Of a stretch of 64,000 bases of DNA, positions 8,962 to 18,689 are shown one piece after another (positions within the stretch are counted from its first letter, which is position 1; each line of letters opens with the position of its first letter). The notes under the pieces are model-generated. The model was not told where the DNA came from. It saw only the letters and a list, made by a program, of their open reading frames with translations, and made no database searches. Origin of the DNA: Pectobacterium peruviense (GTDB lineage: Bacteria > Pseudomonadota > Gammaproteobacteria > Enterobacterales > Enterobacteriaceae). The stretch is taken from positions 186,001-250,000 of the forward strand of contig NZ_LXFV01000005.1 of the NCBI RefSeq assembly GCF_002847345.1, written 5' to 3'. Position numbers and translations under genes: made by a program.

Positions 8962-9702
8962 ATGAATAAAACGACTGAACTGTTTACGTCACACCGCAGC
9001 GAACGTAGCTACCTTGATAAACCTATTCCCGATGACGTACTGGATGCCATTATTCAATCCGCACATTTGGCCCCGACGTCTGTGAACTCTCAGCAAGTCT
9101 CGCTCATCGTCACCCGCGACCCAGAACGCAAGGCACGCATTGCCGAACTGGCTGGTGGACAACCGTGGATTGCCAAAGCACCCGTGTTCATCACCGTAGT
9201 GCTAGATATGCATAAAACGCAGCTCGGGATTGCCATGAGCGGCAAACAGCAGCACGCGCATGAAAGTCTCGAAAGCCTGATCGCTGGCACAACGGATGTC
9301 GGCATCGCACTCGGCACGCTGATGGCCGCTGCGCGCTCATTTGGGCTGGGCATCGTCCCGATTGGCGGCATCCGTCGCGAACCACAGGAGTTGATCGATT
9401 TTCTGCAACTCCCTGAACTAACGTTCCCCGTTGCAGGCGTCGCCATCGGCTACGTCGATACCCCAGCACACCAGAAACCGCGCCTGCCGCTGGATTCATT
9501 CCGCCATGATGAAACCTATCATCAGGACGTTCTGCCTGCCGCGATTGAGCAATATAACCACACGCTGGTGACACACTGGCAGCAAACTGGCCGCGCAGAC
9601 GGCGACAACTGGGGTGATAACACCGCCAGCTACTACCAACACATCTACTTCCCGAAAGTCTTGCCCGCGATCCTTCAACAGGGCTTTAAACTGGACAAAT
9701 AA
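8962..9702 (+). CDS. NfsA-like flavin nitroreductase / NADPH oxidoreductase
   Basis: FMN-dependent reductase of the nitroreductase superfamily, frp/NfsA branch; such enzymes reduce nitroaromatics, quinones or related electrophiles with NADPH. The N-terminal SHRSERSYLDKPIPDDVL and SAHLAPTSVNSQQVS are the FMN-binding signature, and the C-terminal IGYVDTPAHQKPRLPL is family-typical. About 246 residues. The ATG at 8962 follows GGGAAAAG; an upstream in-frame codon at 8893 lies in the promoter region. yqhD starts 3 bases after the stop, so it is co-transcribed with an aldehyde reductase and is probably under YqhC. E. coli lacks a gene here. Confidence 0.88.
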   Translation: MNKTTELFTSHRSERSYLDKPIPDDVLDAIIQSAHLAPTSVNSQQVSLIVTRDPERKARIAELAGGQPWIAKAPVFITVVLDMHKTQLGIAMSGKQQHAHESLESLIAGTTDVGIALGTLMAAARSFGLGIVPIGGIRREPQELIDFLQLPELTFPVAGVAIGYVDTPAHQKPRLPLDSFRHDETYHQDVLPAAIEQYNHTLVTHWQQTGRADGDNWGDNTASYYQHIYFPKVLPAILQQGFKLDK

Positions 9703-9705
9703 CCC

Positions 9706-10869
9706 ATGCTAAATTTCACACTTCATACCCCGACCAAGATTCTGTTTGGCGAAGGCCAGATTGCTGAATTAGGCAAAGAAATTCCTGCCGATGCCCGCAT
9801 CCTCATCACTTACGGCGGCGGCAGCGTGAAGCACAATGGCGTGCTGGATCAGGTCTATCGCGCACTGGAAGGCCGCAACGTACGCGAGTTTTCCGGCATT
9901 GAGCCGAACCCGACGTATGAAACGCTGATGAAAGCTGTTGAGGTCGTCCGTGCAGAGAAGATTGATTTCCTGCTAGCGGTTGGCGGTGGCTCTGTCGTCG
10001 ATGGCACGAAATTTATCGCTGCTGCCGCAGACTATCAGGCTGCACAAGACCCGTGGCACATTCTGCAAACGGGTGGCGCGGAAATCGATCGCGGCGTCGC
10101 ACTGGCGGCGGTACTTACCCTGCCTGCAACCGGTTCGGAATCCAACAACGGTGCAGTCATCACCCGTAAATCAACCAACGATAAGCTCGCCTTCCGTTCA
10201 CGATACACACAGCCGCTTTTTGCCGTGCTCGATCCGGTCGTGACTTACACCCTGCCCGCTCGCCAGATCGCGAACGGCGTGGTCGATGCCTTCGTTCACA
10301 CGGTTGAGCAGTATCTGACGTATTCCGTCGATGCCAAAGTACAGGATCGTTTTGCGGAAGGTTTGCTGCTGACGCTGGTTGAAGAAGGCCCGCGTGCGCT
10401 GGCTGAACCGGAAAACTACAAGGTCAGAGCCAATGTGATGTGGAGCGCCACCATGGCGTTGAACGGCCTGATTGGTGCAGGTGTGCCGCAGGATTGGTCA
10501 ACCCACATGCTGGGGCACGAATTAACGGCGCTGCACGGCCTCGACCATGCCCAAACGCTGGCTATCGTTCTGCCCGCCATGCTGACGGCAAGAAAAGCCC
10601 AGAAACGCGACAAGCTGCTGCAATACGCCGAGCGCGTCTGGAACCTGCGCGACGGTAGCGAAGACCAACGTATCGATGGCGCGATTGCCGCCACGCGTGA
10701 CTTCTTTGAAAAAATGGGCGTACCGACCCGCCTGTCTGACTATCAGTTGGATGGCAGTTCCATTCCGACACTGGTCGCCAAACTCAGCGAGCACGGCCTG
10801 ACTGCGCTAGGCGAGCACCGCGACATAACATTGGAAGAAAGCCAGAAGATTTACGAGGCGGCGCGTTAA
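9706..10869 (+). CDS. yqhD: NADPH-dependent aldehyde reductase YqhD
   Basis: Iron/zinc-type alcohol dehydrogenase fold enzyme that uses NADPH to reduce short-chain and lipid-peroxidation aldehydes; cytoplasmic. 387 residues, as in E. coli. Seen: the nucleotide-binding GGGSVVDGTKFI, the metal ligands Asp and His in ANGVVDAFVHTVEQ, and two more His in MLGHELTALHGLDHAQT. It follows the nitroreductase with 3 bases between, so translation is likely coupled. Activation by YqhC is known in E. coli. Confidence 0.95.
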   Translation: MLNFTLHTPTKILFGEGQIAELGKEIPADARILITYGGGSVKHNGVLDQVYRALEGRNVREFSGIEPNPTYETLMKAVEVVRAEKIDFLLAVGGGSVVDGTKFIAAAADYQAAQDPWHILQTGGAEIDRGVALAAVLTLPATGSESNNGAVITRKSTNDKLAFRSRYTQPLFAVLDPVVTYTLPARQIANGVVDAFVHTVEQYLTYSVDAKVQDRFAEGLLLTLVEEGPRALAEPENYKVRANVMWSATMALNGLIGAGVPQDWSTHMLGHELTALHGLDHAQTLAIVLPAMLTARKAQKRDKLLQYAERVWNLRDGSEDQRIDGAIAATRDFFEKMGVPTRLSDYQLDGSSIPTLVAKLSEHGLTALGEHRDITLEESQKIYEAAR

Positions 10870-10953
10870 GCCCCTCAGTCCTCAATAACTCGAGTTACAG
10901 GAGAAAACGCTATCGTTTAAACCACATCTATCCCCCTCAATGCTGTGTCTGTT

Positions 10954-11101
10954 AAGGGGAGCCAATCGGCTAATACTGGTCACTTAAGCCCGTTGTTAGG
11001 GGAAACACAGGGGGAGGTTCCCGTAGGGACGCCTCACCCCTGTGGTCGCCCCGTGTATCTCGATGCTTATACGATCGGCAGTAAGCCAATCGGCTCCCTT
11101 T
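10954..11101. repeat. Palindromic, MITE-like repeat between yqhD and dkgA
   Basis: About 148 bases bounded by AAGGGGAGCCAATCGGCT (10954-10971) and AGCCAATCGGCTCCCTT (11084-11100), an imperfect inverted repeat whose inner 12-mer AGCCAATCGGCT is also a direct repeat. The middle (11006-11044) folds into a long hairpin with CACAGGGG and CCCCTGTG arms and a GTA tip. No transposase. A degenerate ERIC-like end, CTCGAGTTACAGGA, lies at about 10890-10903. The hairpin may also end yqhD transcription. A 66-residue frame inside it is not a gene. Confidence 0.7.
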
Positions 11102-11264
11102 ATCATCAGGTAACGTATAGCCGACGAATTTTTCTACTAGAATGAAATCATATGCCTGTTCCTGCGAGGGATCACGTTCCTCTCTGTCCGTGATATGAAC
11201 AGGTCGCCCATCCAGTTAAGCCTATGATACGTTTATGGATTAACGGATATAAAAGGAGAATGAG

Positions 11265-12092
11265 ATGACGCAACCGAAAGTTAAGCTGGCGGACGGCAAT
11301 ATCATGCCCCAGTTGGGCCTTGGGGTCTGGCGAGCAAGCAGTGAAGACACGGCGATCGCCGTGAATGAAGCCTTGTCCATCGGTTATCGGGCGATCGATA
11401 CCGCCGCGATTTATAAGAATGAGGAAGCGGTCGGTCAGGCGCTGAGCTCCGCGAATTTACCGCGCGAAGAGGTATTCATCACCACCAAGCTCTGGAATGG
11501 CGATCACACCGATCCGCAAAAAGCGCTGGAAGAGAGCCTGAGAAAACTTCGGTTAGATTATATCGATCTCTATCTGATCCACTGGCCGCTCCCGCAGCAA
11601 AATACCTTCGTGGATGCCTGGCGTGGACTCATCAAACTTCAGGAACAAGGTCTGGCGAAAAGTATCGGCGTCAGTAATTTCCATATTCACCATTTACAGC
11701 GATTAAAAGAAGAAACTGGCGTATTGCCGGTCATCGATCAGGTCGAACTGCACCCGCTTCTCCAGCAAAAGCAGCTCCATGCCTGGAATGCCACACACCA
11801 TATCCAGACTGAATCCTGGAGCCCGCTGGCGCAGGGTGGTGAAGGGGTCTTTGATCACCCTATTATCCGTAAACTGGCGATGAAATACGGGAAAACACCG
11901 GCACAGATTGTGATCCGCTGGCATCTGGACAGTGGGCTAGTGGTGATTCCTAAATCGGTGACGCCGGCACGCATCAAGGAAAACTTCGAGGTGTTTGATT
12001 TCCGTCTGGATAAAGACGAGCTGAGTGAAATTACCAAGCTGGACTGCGGAAAACGTCTGGGCTCGGATCCTGACGAACCAAGAAACGACTAA
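11265..12092 (+). CDS. dkgA: 2,5-diketo-D-gluconate reductase A / methylglyoxal reductase (aldo-keto reductase)
   Basis: NADPH-dependent aldo-keto reductase that reduces 2,5-diketogluconate and small aldehydes such as methylglyoxal. 275 residues as in E. coli. The catalytic tetrad is visible: Asp45, Tyr50, Lys75 and His106 (DTAAIYKNEE, TTKLWNGD, YLIHWPLPQ). C-terminal IPKSVTPARIKENFEVFDF binds the NADPH phosphate. In E. coli it is the second gene of the yqhD unit; here the palindromic repeat and about 395 bases lie between, so it may have its own promoter. ATG preceded by AAAAGGAGAATGAG. Confidence 0.95.
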   Translation: MTQPKVKLADGNIMPQLGLGVWRASSEDTAIAVNEALSIGYRAIDTAAIYKNEEAVGQALSSANLPREEVFITTKLWNGDHTDPQKALEESLRKLRLDYIDLYLIHWPLPQQNTFVDAWRGLIKLQEQGLAKSIGVSNFHIHHLQRLKEETGVLPVIDQVELHPLLQQKQLHAWNATHHIQTESWSPLAQGGEGVFDHPIIRKLAMKYGKTPAQIVIRWHLDSGLVVIPKSVTPARIKENFEVFDFRLDKDELSEITKLDCGKRLGSDPDEPRND

Positions 12093-12102
12093 TCCATCTT
12101 TG

Positions 12103-12127
12103 ATGCCAGCATTCTCCGTGCTGGCAT
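12103..12127. terminator. Hairpin between convergent dkgA and gntR
   Basis: ATGCCAGCA at 12103-12111 pairs with 12119-12127 across 7 bases. TCTTCCTC follows on the plus strand. Placed 10 bases after the dkgA stop and 8 bases before the convergent regulator's stop, it is probably a shared terminator, though the T-tract is weak. Confidence 0.55.
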
Positions 12128-12134
12128 TCTTCCT

Positions 12135-12872
12135 CTAATCAGCAAACTGAATCTCATACACATCGCTACGGCAGTGCGCTTCGCTGTATTCCAGCAGTTC
12201 ACCCTGCTCGTTATAAACATGCAGTTGGCAATACAGCGCAGGGGCTTCCGCCGCAATACCCAGAAGCGTAGCGATTTCTGCCGCACAGGCAATCGCTTTG
12301 AAACGATAGCGTTTTTTGTCCGGTATGACCCCACCCGTTATCCAATATTGATAGAGCGACTGTTCGAGTGTTTCTGGGTCGGGTAAGAATTTTTGCGGAA
12401 TCCAGGTCGTTTCCAGCGAGACGGGTTCGCCATTACTGAGCCGGACACGCCGCAGATAGGTGACGGCTTCGCCTTCCGGCAAAGACATTTTTTCCGCGAT
12501 GCTAGCAGGCGGTACCTGTATTGATCGCTCTAGCCAGAGGCTGCCAGCGATGCCGCCTTGTTTCAGCACGAGCGCAGTGAACCCTTCATCCTCGGCACTC
12601 AAAGCATAATTCAGCCGCTGAGTAACGCGGGTTCCCACCCCTTGCTGGCGAGTAACCAGTCCTTTTTCTTCCAGCAGCGACAGGGACCGAGAAACCGTCA
12701 CGCGCGATAAGCCCAACTGCTGCGCAATCAATCTTTCCGCAGGTAAGAACTGGCCTGACAACGTCTTACGGCGACCGATTTCTGATTCAAGCAACGACGC
12801 GAGCTGTATATAGCGAGGCGCCGACGATGCACCAGCCAGTTGATCCCTGAGCCAAAGCAGTAATTCCCGCAT
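12135..12872 (-). CDS. GntR-family regulator with UTRA domain (HutC/PhnF type)
   Basis: DNA-binding repressor of the HutC subfamily: winged-helix GntR domain at about residues 15-85 (FLPAERLIAQQLGLSRVTVS is the recognition helix region, GVGTRV the wing) and a UTRA effector domain from about 100 to 235. 245 residues, usual for the family. The effector is unknown. It has no obvious target operon: dkgA is convergent, and the next gene upstream is ftsP on the same strand. A gene in trans, or its own promoter, is the likely target. Confidence 0.85.
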   Translation of the reverse strand: MRELLLWLRDQLAGASSAPRYIQLASLLESEIGRRKTLSGQFLPAERLIAQQLGLSRVTVSRSLSLLEEKGLVTRQQGVGTRVTQRLNYALSAEDEGFTALVLKQGGIAGSLWLERSIQVPPASIAEKMSLPEGEAVTYLRRVRLSNGEPVSLETTWIPQKFLPDPETLEQSLYQYWITGGVIPDKKRYRFKAIACAAEIATLLGIAAEAPALYCQLHVYNEQGELLEYSEAHCRSDVYEIQFAD

Positions 12873-13236
12873 AGTGCAGCCTTTTTTAGTGACGCAGCGT
12901 CTGGCTGCGTACAGGTTAAAACAGAAGTGAACCTGATTTCATGGCGAAACGAAACGCTCTGGCTCTGAAATTGTTGTAATTAAAAATGTTTTTTTAGTAC
13001 TTATCAGACACGGAACAGTACGTACGCTAAACAACAATTCACTCTTAATTCATAGCAACATCAATATATAAGGTATCGTCCGCACGGCTCCGCATCTTTA
13101 ATTTTGGTTTGTCTGAATAGAGGTGGATCACATTAAGAAGCAAGTGGGCATCGGAAACATCGCGGTCAGACAGGGCTGCCGTAACATCGGTCACGGCAGA
13201 GGGATAATAGCGGAAGGTGACTGGTGGGCTATAGGT
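12873..13236. other. Intergenic region gntR-ftsP
   Basis: 364 bases. A 7-bp hairpin (CTGCCGT at 13176-13182 with 13193-13199) lies after ftsP but has no T-run. The ftsP frame stays open for 63 further codons after its stop, to a TAA at 13047-13045. The part nearest gntR is AT-rich and presumably holds its promoter. Confidence 0.5.
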
Positions 13237-14652
13237 TTACATCGCAGACTGTACGATGAGCTGCCCTGTCGAACCGCGATCGGCCAGTTCCAGCGTTTGG
13301 CTGTAATACAGGAAGGGAAACGCCATTGAGGAAGGCTGCATGAAATAAACCAGCAGCTCGACATCATTATCGATCCATACCGTATCTTTCCAGCCGCTGT
13401 CTTCCACCGCCGGTGGGCGACCATTCGCGCTGCGCACCAGGAATTTTACGCCCTGAATGTGGAAAGCCTGCGGCGTGTCGGCGTGGATAATCCAACGCTC
13501 GCAGCGACCAAGCTGGGTTTGTACATCGGCACGCGTCATATCCCACATCGCGCCATTGATGCCAGGCAAACTGTCACCCAGGCGGAATTCTCGCGTGCGG
13601 CTGATGCTGCCTTCAATAATGTTATCGGCCAGCAAACGCATCGGCAGGTTATCCGTTACCAATGGCAACAGCCCCGTCGGCTTAAGCGTCAGTATCTGGG
13701 TCGAAATCAGGATGCTGGAAGGCTCAAACAGGCCGCGCAGGCGATCCATAATCCCAGCGGATTCACCGGCTGTCAGCGTGACTTCCTCGCCTTGTGACAT
13801 GTCGATCAGAATTTCACGTCGTTCACCGGGCGCGAGAGAAAGCTGGTTCACGGCCATCGGAGCCGGTAGCAGCCCTTGATCGCTGGCGATCACGTGCATC
13901 GCCCGTCCATCACTCAGTCGCATCACGTAACGGCGGGAGTTCGATGCGTTCAGTAATCTCAGGCGAACCCAGCCGCGAGAAACCTCAACAAAGGGGCTTT
14001 GGACGCCGTTGACTAACAGCGAGTCCCCTACGAATCCACCGCTAGAAGGCGGGTTATAGAGAGGTACACCAAAGTTATCCAGTCGTTTATCCTGAATAAT
14101 CAATGGGAAATCATCAACACCGTAGTGATTAGGCAGCGGCAGCGATTTACTGGTGCTGTCTTCCACCAGCCATAGCCCAACCAACCCGTTATAGATATGG
14201 GGCGCCATACGGTTCGGCGTATTTGCATGATACCAGCAGGTCGCCGACGACTGACGAATCGGCAACACGGGTGACCAATCGCCGCCAGGAGAAATAATGC
14301 GGGCAGCGCCACCCATCAGCGGCCCCGGCACCTGCAACCCACCGATCGTCATTGCAACAGGCTCGTTCAGGCGGTTGCTGTAAATCAGCTTAACGTCATC
14401 GCCGTCATAGACTCGCACCGTCGGCCCTAAATAACGGCCGTTGATTCCCCAAATGGATGTCTTACGGTCACCGGAAAACGCCCAATGGGCACGCTGCATG
14501 GTCAGAAAGAGAGGCTGGCCTCGACGCGACTCCAGTAATGGCGGTATCGGCAATGCGGCAGGATTCCCACTGGCTTTCGCCGCCAGTGGCGTCATACCCG
14601 CACATAACGCAAGGCCCGATGCCTGAATAAACTGACGTCGGTTGAGTGACAT
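13237..14652 (-). CDS. ftsP: Cell-division protein FtsP (SufI)
   Basis: Periplasmic multicopper-oxidase-like protein that protects the divisome under stress; it keeps the three-cupredoxin fold without the copper sites. 471 residues, near the E. coli length. The N-terminus is a Tat signal: twin Arg at residues 5-6 in NRRQFIQASG, hydrophobic core, cleavage near AAKASG. Last of the minus-strand parC-plsC-ftsP series, 72 bases after plsC. Synteny with E. coli supports the call. Confidence 0.94.
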   Translation of the reverse strand: MSLNRRQFIQASGLALCAGMTPLAAKASGNPAALPIPPLLESRRGQPLFLTMQRAHWAFSGDRKTSIWGINGRYLGPTVRVYDGDDVKLIYSNRLNEPVAMTIGGLQVPGPLMGGAARIISPGGDWSPVLPIRQSSATCWYHANTPNRMAPHIYNGLVGLWLVEDSTSKSLPLPNHYGVDDFPLIIQDKRLDNFGVPLYNPPSSGGFVGDSLLVNGVQSPFVEVSRGWVRLRLLNASNSRRYVMRLSDGRAMHVIASDQGLLPAPMAVNQLSLAPGERREILIDMSQGEEVTLTAGESAGIMDRLRGLFEPSSILISTQILTLKPTGLLPLVTDNLPMRLLADNIIEGSISRTREFRLGDSLPGINGAMWDMTRADVQTQLGRCERWIIHADTPQAFHIQGVKFLVRSANGRPPAVEDSGWKDTVWIDNDVELLVYFMQPSSMAFPFLYYSQTLELADRGSTGQLIVQSAM

Positions 14653-14724
14653 AATGACTCCGTAAATCCATTAACCGTAAGCAAAGTTTAACTAAGGAAT
14701 AATCCAATAACCGATGGGGTGAAC

Positions 14725-15462
14725 TTATTTTTTGTTTGCCGCTTCGCGGGCCGCGACTTCCGCATCCAACTCCGCAATCTTGGCCGCCATCACATCATGG
14801 CAATGTGTAGCCAGTTCACGGACCTGATCTTTGGTATATGCACGGGTATCAATCGGTGGCAGCATTTCTACGATCACAATGCCGTTATTCCAGCGGTTTA
14901 ATTTCACCTTATTGCTGGTAGTCGAAACGCAAATCGGCACAATCGGCACTTCTGCGCTAATGGCGGCATGAAACGCGCCAGTTTTGAATGGCATCAGGCC
15001 GCGTCCACGGCTGCGAGTACCTTCAGGGAACATCCAGATAGAGGTATTACGCTCTTTAATATGCTTCACCACCTGAGCGATAGTGCCATGCGCTTTGGCA
15101 CGGTTTTCACGGTCAATCAGCAGGTTACCCGTCAACCAATAGAGTGGCCCGAAGAATGGAATCCACAGCAGGCTTTTTTTACCCACGGTAACGGTACGAG
15201 GCTGAACTGCGCTGGATACCGTGACCATATCGTAATTATTCTGATGATTCGCGATATAGATGCAGTTGCCATAATGCGCCGCTTCTTCCGGTATCCGCAT
15301 TTCTACTTTCAGGCCAAACACCACGGACAAACGACCAAAAAGACGGCCGAAAGTCGCTACATGACGGGGATTTCGAGGGCTGAACAGGCAGTAAAATAAG
15401 CCAAAAATACAGATCAAAATCGAAAAGATAACGACAACAAAAAAACGCAAAATGGATAACAT
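14725..15462 (-). CDS. plsC: 1-acyl-sn-glycerol-3-phosphate acyltransferase
   Basis: Inner-membrane enzyme adding the second acyl chain to make phosphatidic acid. 245 residues. Catalytic NHQNNYD (the HX4D motif), the substrate motif FPEGTRSRGRG and the VPIVPI segment are present, with an N-terminal membrane segment. It lies between parC and ftsP as in E. coli. Its promoter must lie in the 150-base gap after the parC terminator. Confidence 0.96.
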   Translation of the reverse strand: MLSILRFFVVVIFSILICIFGLFYCLFSPRNPRHVATFGRLFGRLSVVFGLKVEMRIPEEAAHYGNCIYIANHQNNYDMVTVSSAVQPRTVTVGKKSLLWIPFFGPLYWLTGNLLIDRENRAKAHGTIAQVVKHIKERNTSIWMFPEGTRSRGRGLMPFKTGAFHAAISAEVPIVPICVSTTSNKVKLNRWNNGIVIVEMLPPIDTRAYTKDQVRELATHCHDVMAAKIAELDAEVAAREAANKK

Positions 15463-15558
15463 AGCAACCTCATTAGCCGAAAGCCGCCGCTAGTATAGCG
15501 ATTTCGCGCTAAAACACACGGTGATTCAATTTGCTGCGGGATGGCAACCGGAAACCAA

Positions 15559-15584
15559 AGAAAGGCGGTAAACACCGCCTTTCT
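15559..15584 (-). terminator. Intrinsic terminator after parC
   Basis: A perfect 11-bp stem, AGAAAGGCGGT (15559-15569) with 15574-15584, and a 4-base loop. On the minus strand it is followed by TTGGTTTCC. It lies 28 bases after the parC stop. Confidence 0.75.
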
Positions 15585-15612
15585 CAACATGCACAACGAC
15601 AATAGGGGGGAG

Positions 15613-17883
15613 TTATTCTTCGCTGTTGCCAGTGTCAACCTGCTGCGGCGCATCTACCTCAATCCGATCGATGCGTTGCAGACCGCGCAACAAGGTCCCT
15701 TTCCGTCCGCGCTCGCCTTGATACTTCTGAAGCTCGTTCGGACGCAGCACCAGCTTGCGCTTGCCGAAATACAGCGTGACGGAAGCCTGCGGTGGCAGCA
15801 GATACAGCCAGGTCAGACGATCTTTACCTTCCGCAAAATCAGCCGAGGAGATGGACACAATCTTGTTGCCCTTGCCTTTCGACAACTGCGGCAGATCGGA
15901 GACAGGGAACAGCAGCATTCTGCCTGCGGCGGTGATCGCCATGAGCAGGTTATCCTCGCCTTTGATCTCGATCGGTGCCAGCGCCTTCGCGTTATCCGGC
16001 AGCGTGATAATCGCTTTACCTGCGCGGTTACGCGCCACCAGATCGTTGAAGGTACAGACAAATCCATAGCCCGCATCCGATGCCATCAGCAACGGCTGAT
16101 CGTCTGCGGCCATCAGCACCTGTTCAATCGTCGCACCCGGCGGCGGCGTGAGTTTGCCCGTCAGTGGCTCGCCCTGACCGCGCGCAGAAGGCATTGAGAT
16201 CGGATCCAGCGCATAGCTGCGGCCAGTGGAGTCAATAAACACCACGGGCTGATTGCTCTTACCTTTAGCAGCGGCACGGAAGCTATCGCCCGCTTTATAG
16301 CTCAGACCGGTCGGATCGATGTCATGCCCTTTGGCGCTACGTACCCAGCCCATTTCCGACAGCACAATGGTAACCGGCTCAGACGGCACAAAGTCGTGTT
16401 CACTCATCGCTTTCGCTTCGCCGCGTTCATGCAGCGGTGAACGACGATCGTCACCATAAGCTTGCGCATCAGACTGAATTTCTTTCTTAATCAGATTGCT
16501 GAGCTTACGCTCTGACGCCAACAGCGCTTGCAGCTGATCGCGCTCTTTGGCCAAATCGCCCTGCTCACCGCGGATTTTCATCTCTTCCAGCTTGGCCAAG
16601 TGACGTAATTTCAGCTCCAGGATCGCTTCAGCCTGTGTTTCACTCAGGCTGAACTGGCGCATTAGAACGGGCTTCGGCTCATCTTCCGTGCGGATGATAT
16701 GAATCACTTCATCAATGTTCAGGAACGCAATCAGCAAACCTTCGAGGATATGCAGGCGCTTGAGCACTTTTTCCAGACGGTAGTTCAGTCGGCGGCACAC
16801 GGTGTCGCGACGGAATACCAGCCACTCGCTCAGGATCTCGACCAGCCCTTTCACGCTAGGGCGACCATCCAGACCGATCATGTTCATGTTAACGCGGTAG
16901 CTTTTTTCCAGATCGGTAGTCGCGAACAGATGATTCATCACCTGATCCATATCGATACGGTTCGAGCGCGGCACCAGCACCAAACGGGTTGGATTCTCGT
17001 GATCGGATTCATCACGCAGATCTTCCACCATTGGTAGCTTCTTCGCGCGCATCTGGCTGGCAATTTGCTCCAGCACTTTGGCACCGGAAACCTGATGCGG
17101 CAGCGCAGTAATGACCACATCACCGTCTTCTTTCTTCCAGACCGCGCGCATCCGCACCGAACCACGACCGTTCTGGTAAAGTTTGCGCACTTCATCGCGC
17201 GGCGTGATGATTTCGGCTTCCGTCGGGAAATCCGGCCCCTGCACATGCTGGAGCAAATCGTCCAGCGAGGCTTTCGGGTTTTCCAGCAGCATCACTGCGG
17301 CAGCAGCGACTTCACGCACGTTATGCGGTGGAATATCCGTTGCCATCCCGACCGCAATCCCGGTGGTACCGTTCAGCAGAATATTCGGCAGACGCGCAGG
17401 CAGCATCTTCGGCTCTTGCATCGTGCCGTCAAAATTCGGGGTGTAATCGACCGTGCCCTGTCCTAATTCTGACAGCAGCACTTCCGCGTATTTGGACAAC
17501 CGCGATTCGGTATAACGCATGGCGGCGAACGATTTCGGGTCGTCCGGTGCCCCCCAGTTCCCCTGACCATCCACCAGAGGGTAGCGGTAAGAGAACGGCT
17601 GCGCCATCAACACCATCGCTTCATAGCAGGCGCTGTCACCGTGCGGATGGTATTTACCCAGCACGTCACCCACGGTACGGGCGGATTTTTTAAATTTGGC
17701 GCTGGCATTCAGTCCCAGCTCGGACATCGCATACACAATGCGACGCTGCACAGGTTTCAGACCATCGCCAATGAACGGCAATGCCCTGTCCATGATGACG
17801 TACATGGAATAATTCAGGTATGCATTTTCGGTAAACGTGCGCAGCGCAAGGCTTTCTGCGCCGTCATGAGTCATCTCACTCAT
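15613..17883 (-). CDS. parC: DNA topoisomerase IV subunit A
   Basis: Breaks and rejoins DNA during chromosome decatenation, as a heterotetramer with ParE (encoded at 37847-39742). 756 residues. The active-site Tyr is in MRYTESRLS. The quinolone-resistance region reads [12 protein letters not shown], with the Ser and Glu equivalent to E. coli Ser80 and Glu84 unchanged, so no target resistance is predicted there. The N-terminus is 4 residues longer than in E. coli. Confidence 0.97.
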   Translation of the reverse strand: MSEMTHDGAESLALRTFTENAYLNYSMYVIMDRALPFIGDGLKPVQRRIVYAMSELGLNASAKFKKSARTVGDVLGKYHPHGDSACYEAMVLMAQPFSYRYPLVDGQGNWGAPDDPKSFAAMRYTESRLSKYAEVLLSELGQGTVDYTPNFDGTMQEPKMLPARLPNILLNGTTGIAVGMATDIPPHNVREVAAAAVMLLENPKASLDDLLQHVQGPDFPTEAEIITPRDEVRKLYQNGRGSVRMRAVWKKEDGDVVITALPHQVSGAKVLEQIASQMRAKKLPMVEDLRDESDHENPTRLVLVPRSNRIDMDQVMNHLFATTDLEKSYRVNMNMIGLDGRPSVKGLVEILSEWLVFRRDTVCRRLNYRLEKVLKRLHILEGLLIAFLNIDEVIHIIRTEDEPKPVLMRQFSLSETQAEAILELKLRHLAKLEEMKIRGEQGDLAKERDQLQALLASERKLSNLIKKEIQSDAQAYGDDRRSPLHERGEAKAMSEHDFVPSEPVTIVLSEMGWVRSAKGHDIDPTGLSYKAGDSFRAAAKGKSNQPVVFIDSTGRSYALDPISMPSARGQGEPLTGKLTPPPGATIEQVLMAADDQPLLMASDAGYGFVCTFNDLVARNRAGKAIITLPDNAKALAPIEIKGEDNLLMAITAAGRMLLFPVSDLPQLSKGKGNKIVSISSADFAEGKDRLTWLYLLPPQASVTLYFGKRKLVLRPNELQKYQGERGRKGTLLRGLQRIDRIEVDAPQQVDTGNSEE

Positions 17884-18096
17884 TTATCTCACTTTCCTCA
17901 CATCGCGGCGCGATTGTTACGCTTTCCGACACGCCATAGCGGCGGTATGTTTGGCGGGAATAGTACCTTATCTGATGAGGTGATGTCACAGGGAACAGTT
18001 AGCAGGGAACCGCGTCACAGGAAACGATGCCGCTCTCAGAAAACCCTCACTCCGGGCGATAGCCGGTGTGAATCCGACGGCGGCTGGAGAAGGCGG

Positions 18097-18600
18097 CTAG
18101 TCGTAGTGGTGGACACTCGGATGATCTGTGGTAATCGTCTCGCCATATGCGGATATTGACAATTGGTCTGGCCGCAGCATGGGTTTCCCCTTCCGGCCAA
18201 GTAGAATGCACTCAACGGCGGCCTCAAAAGACTCTCCTTCAAACCAGAATGCCTCATGTATAAAGCTCATCCCGTAGCAGGCTCCCGCGCTATCCATCAG
18301 CAAGGCAGCATGCGAATGATGAGTCTCGCCGATCAGGATCAGCGTCGTGTTCAGAATGCCTTGCCACTCCAGCAGCGTTTCATCTTCCTGCAAGTCCTCA
18401 CTGCCGCCAAAAATAATATCACCGCTGGCGCACTCTTCTCCTGCGCCGCTCTGCCCGACCGTCAGCCCACCGAACGCGTGCAGGATGTCAGCGGCAGGAT
18501 GGTTCTCTGGCACAAACGACGGGACTGATTGTGGTTCGACATGCGGCCAGCCTGCTGCGTGAAACAGTGGAAAAACAGATTTGGGTATTTCAATAAACAT
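18097..18600 (-). CDS. SUKH-family (SUKH-3-like) immunity-type protein
   Basis: 167-residue soluble protein with no signal. The pattern AAGWPHVEP...FVPENHPAADILHAFGGLTVG, then an acidic middle and GMSFIHEAFWFEGESFEAAVECILLG, resembles the SUKH-3 group of the SUKH superfamily, whose bacterial members are mostly immunity proteins for polymorphic or contact-dependent toxins. No toxin gene adjoins it, so it would be an orphan immunity gene. The family call is from pattern memory and needs a profile search. Confidence 0.6.
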   Translation of the reverse strand: MFIEIPKSVFPLFHAAGWPHVEPQSVPSFVPENHPAADILHAFGGLTVGQSGAGEECASGDIIFGGSEDLQEDETLLEWQGILNTTLILIGETHHSHAALLMDSAGACYGMSFIHEAFWFEGESFEAAVECILLGRKGKPMLRPDQLSISAYGETITTDHPSVHHYD

Positions 18601-18689
18601 CGTTAGTCACCTTGCACCCTAAGGGCACCGCACTGCGGTGCTAAACATAGTGAATATCAGCACGAACATCACCGGTGTTAGCGATGCCG

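Noticed and set aside
10945-11145. 66-codon frame before dkgA
   Set aside because: Falls inside the palindromic repeat; no homology or codon pattern.
13123-13329. 68-codon plus-strand frame after ftsP
   Set aside because: Overlaps the ftsP 3' end in antisense and has no ribosome site.
15541-16197. 218-codon plus-strand frame opposite the parC 3' end
   Set aside because: Antisense to conserved ParC sequence and across its terminator.
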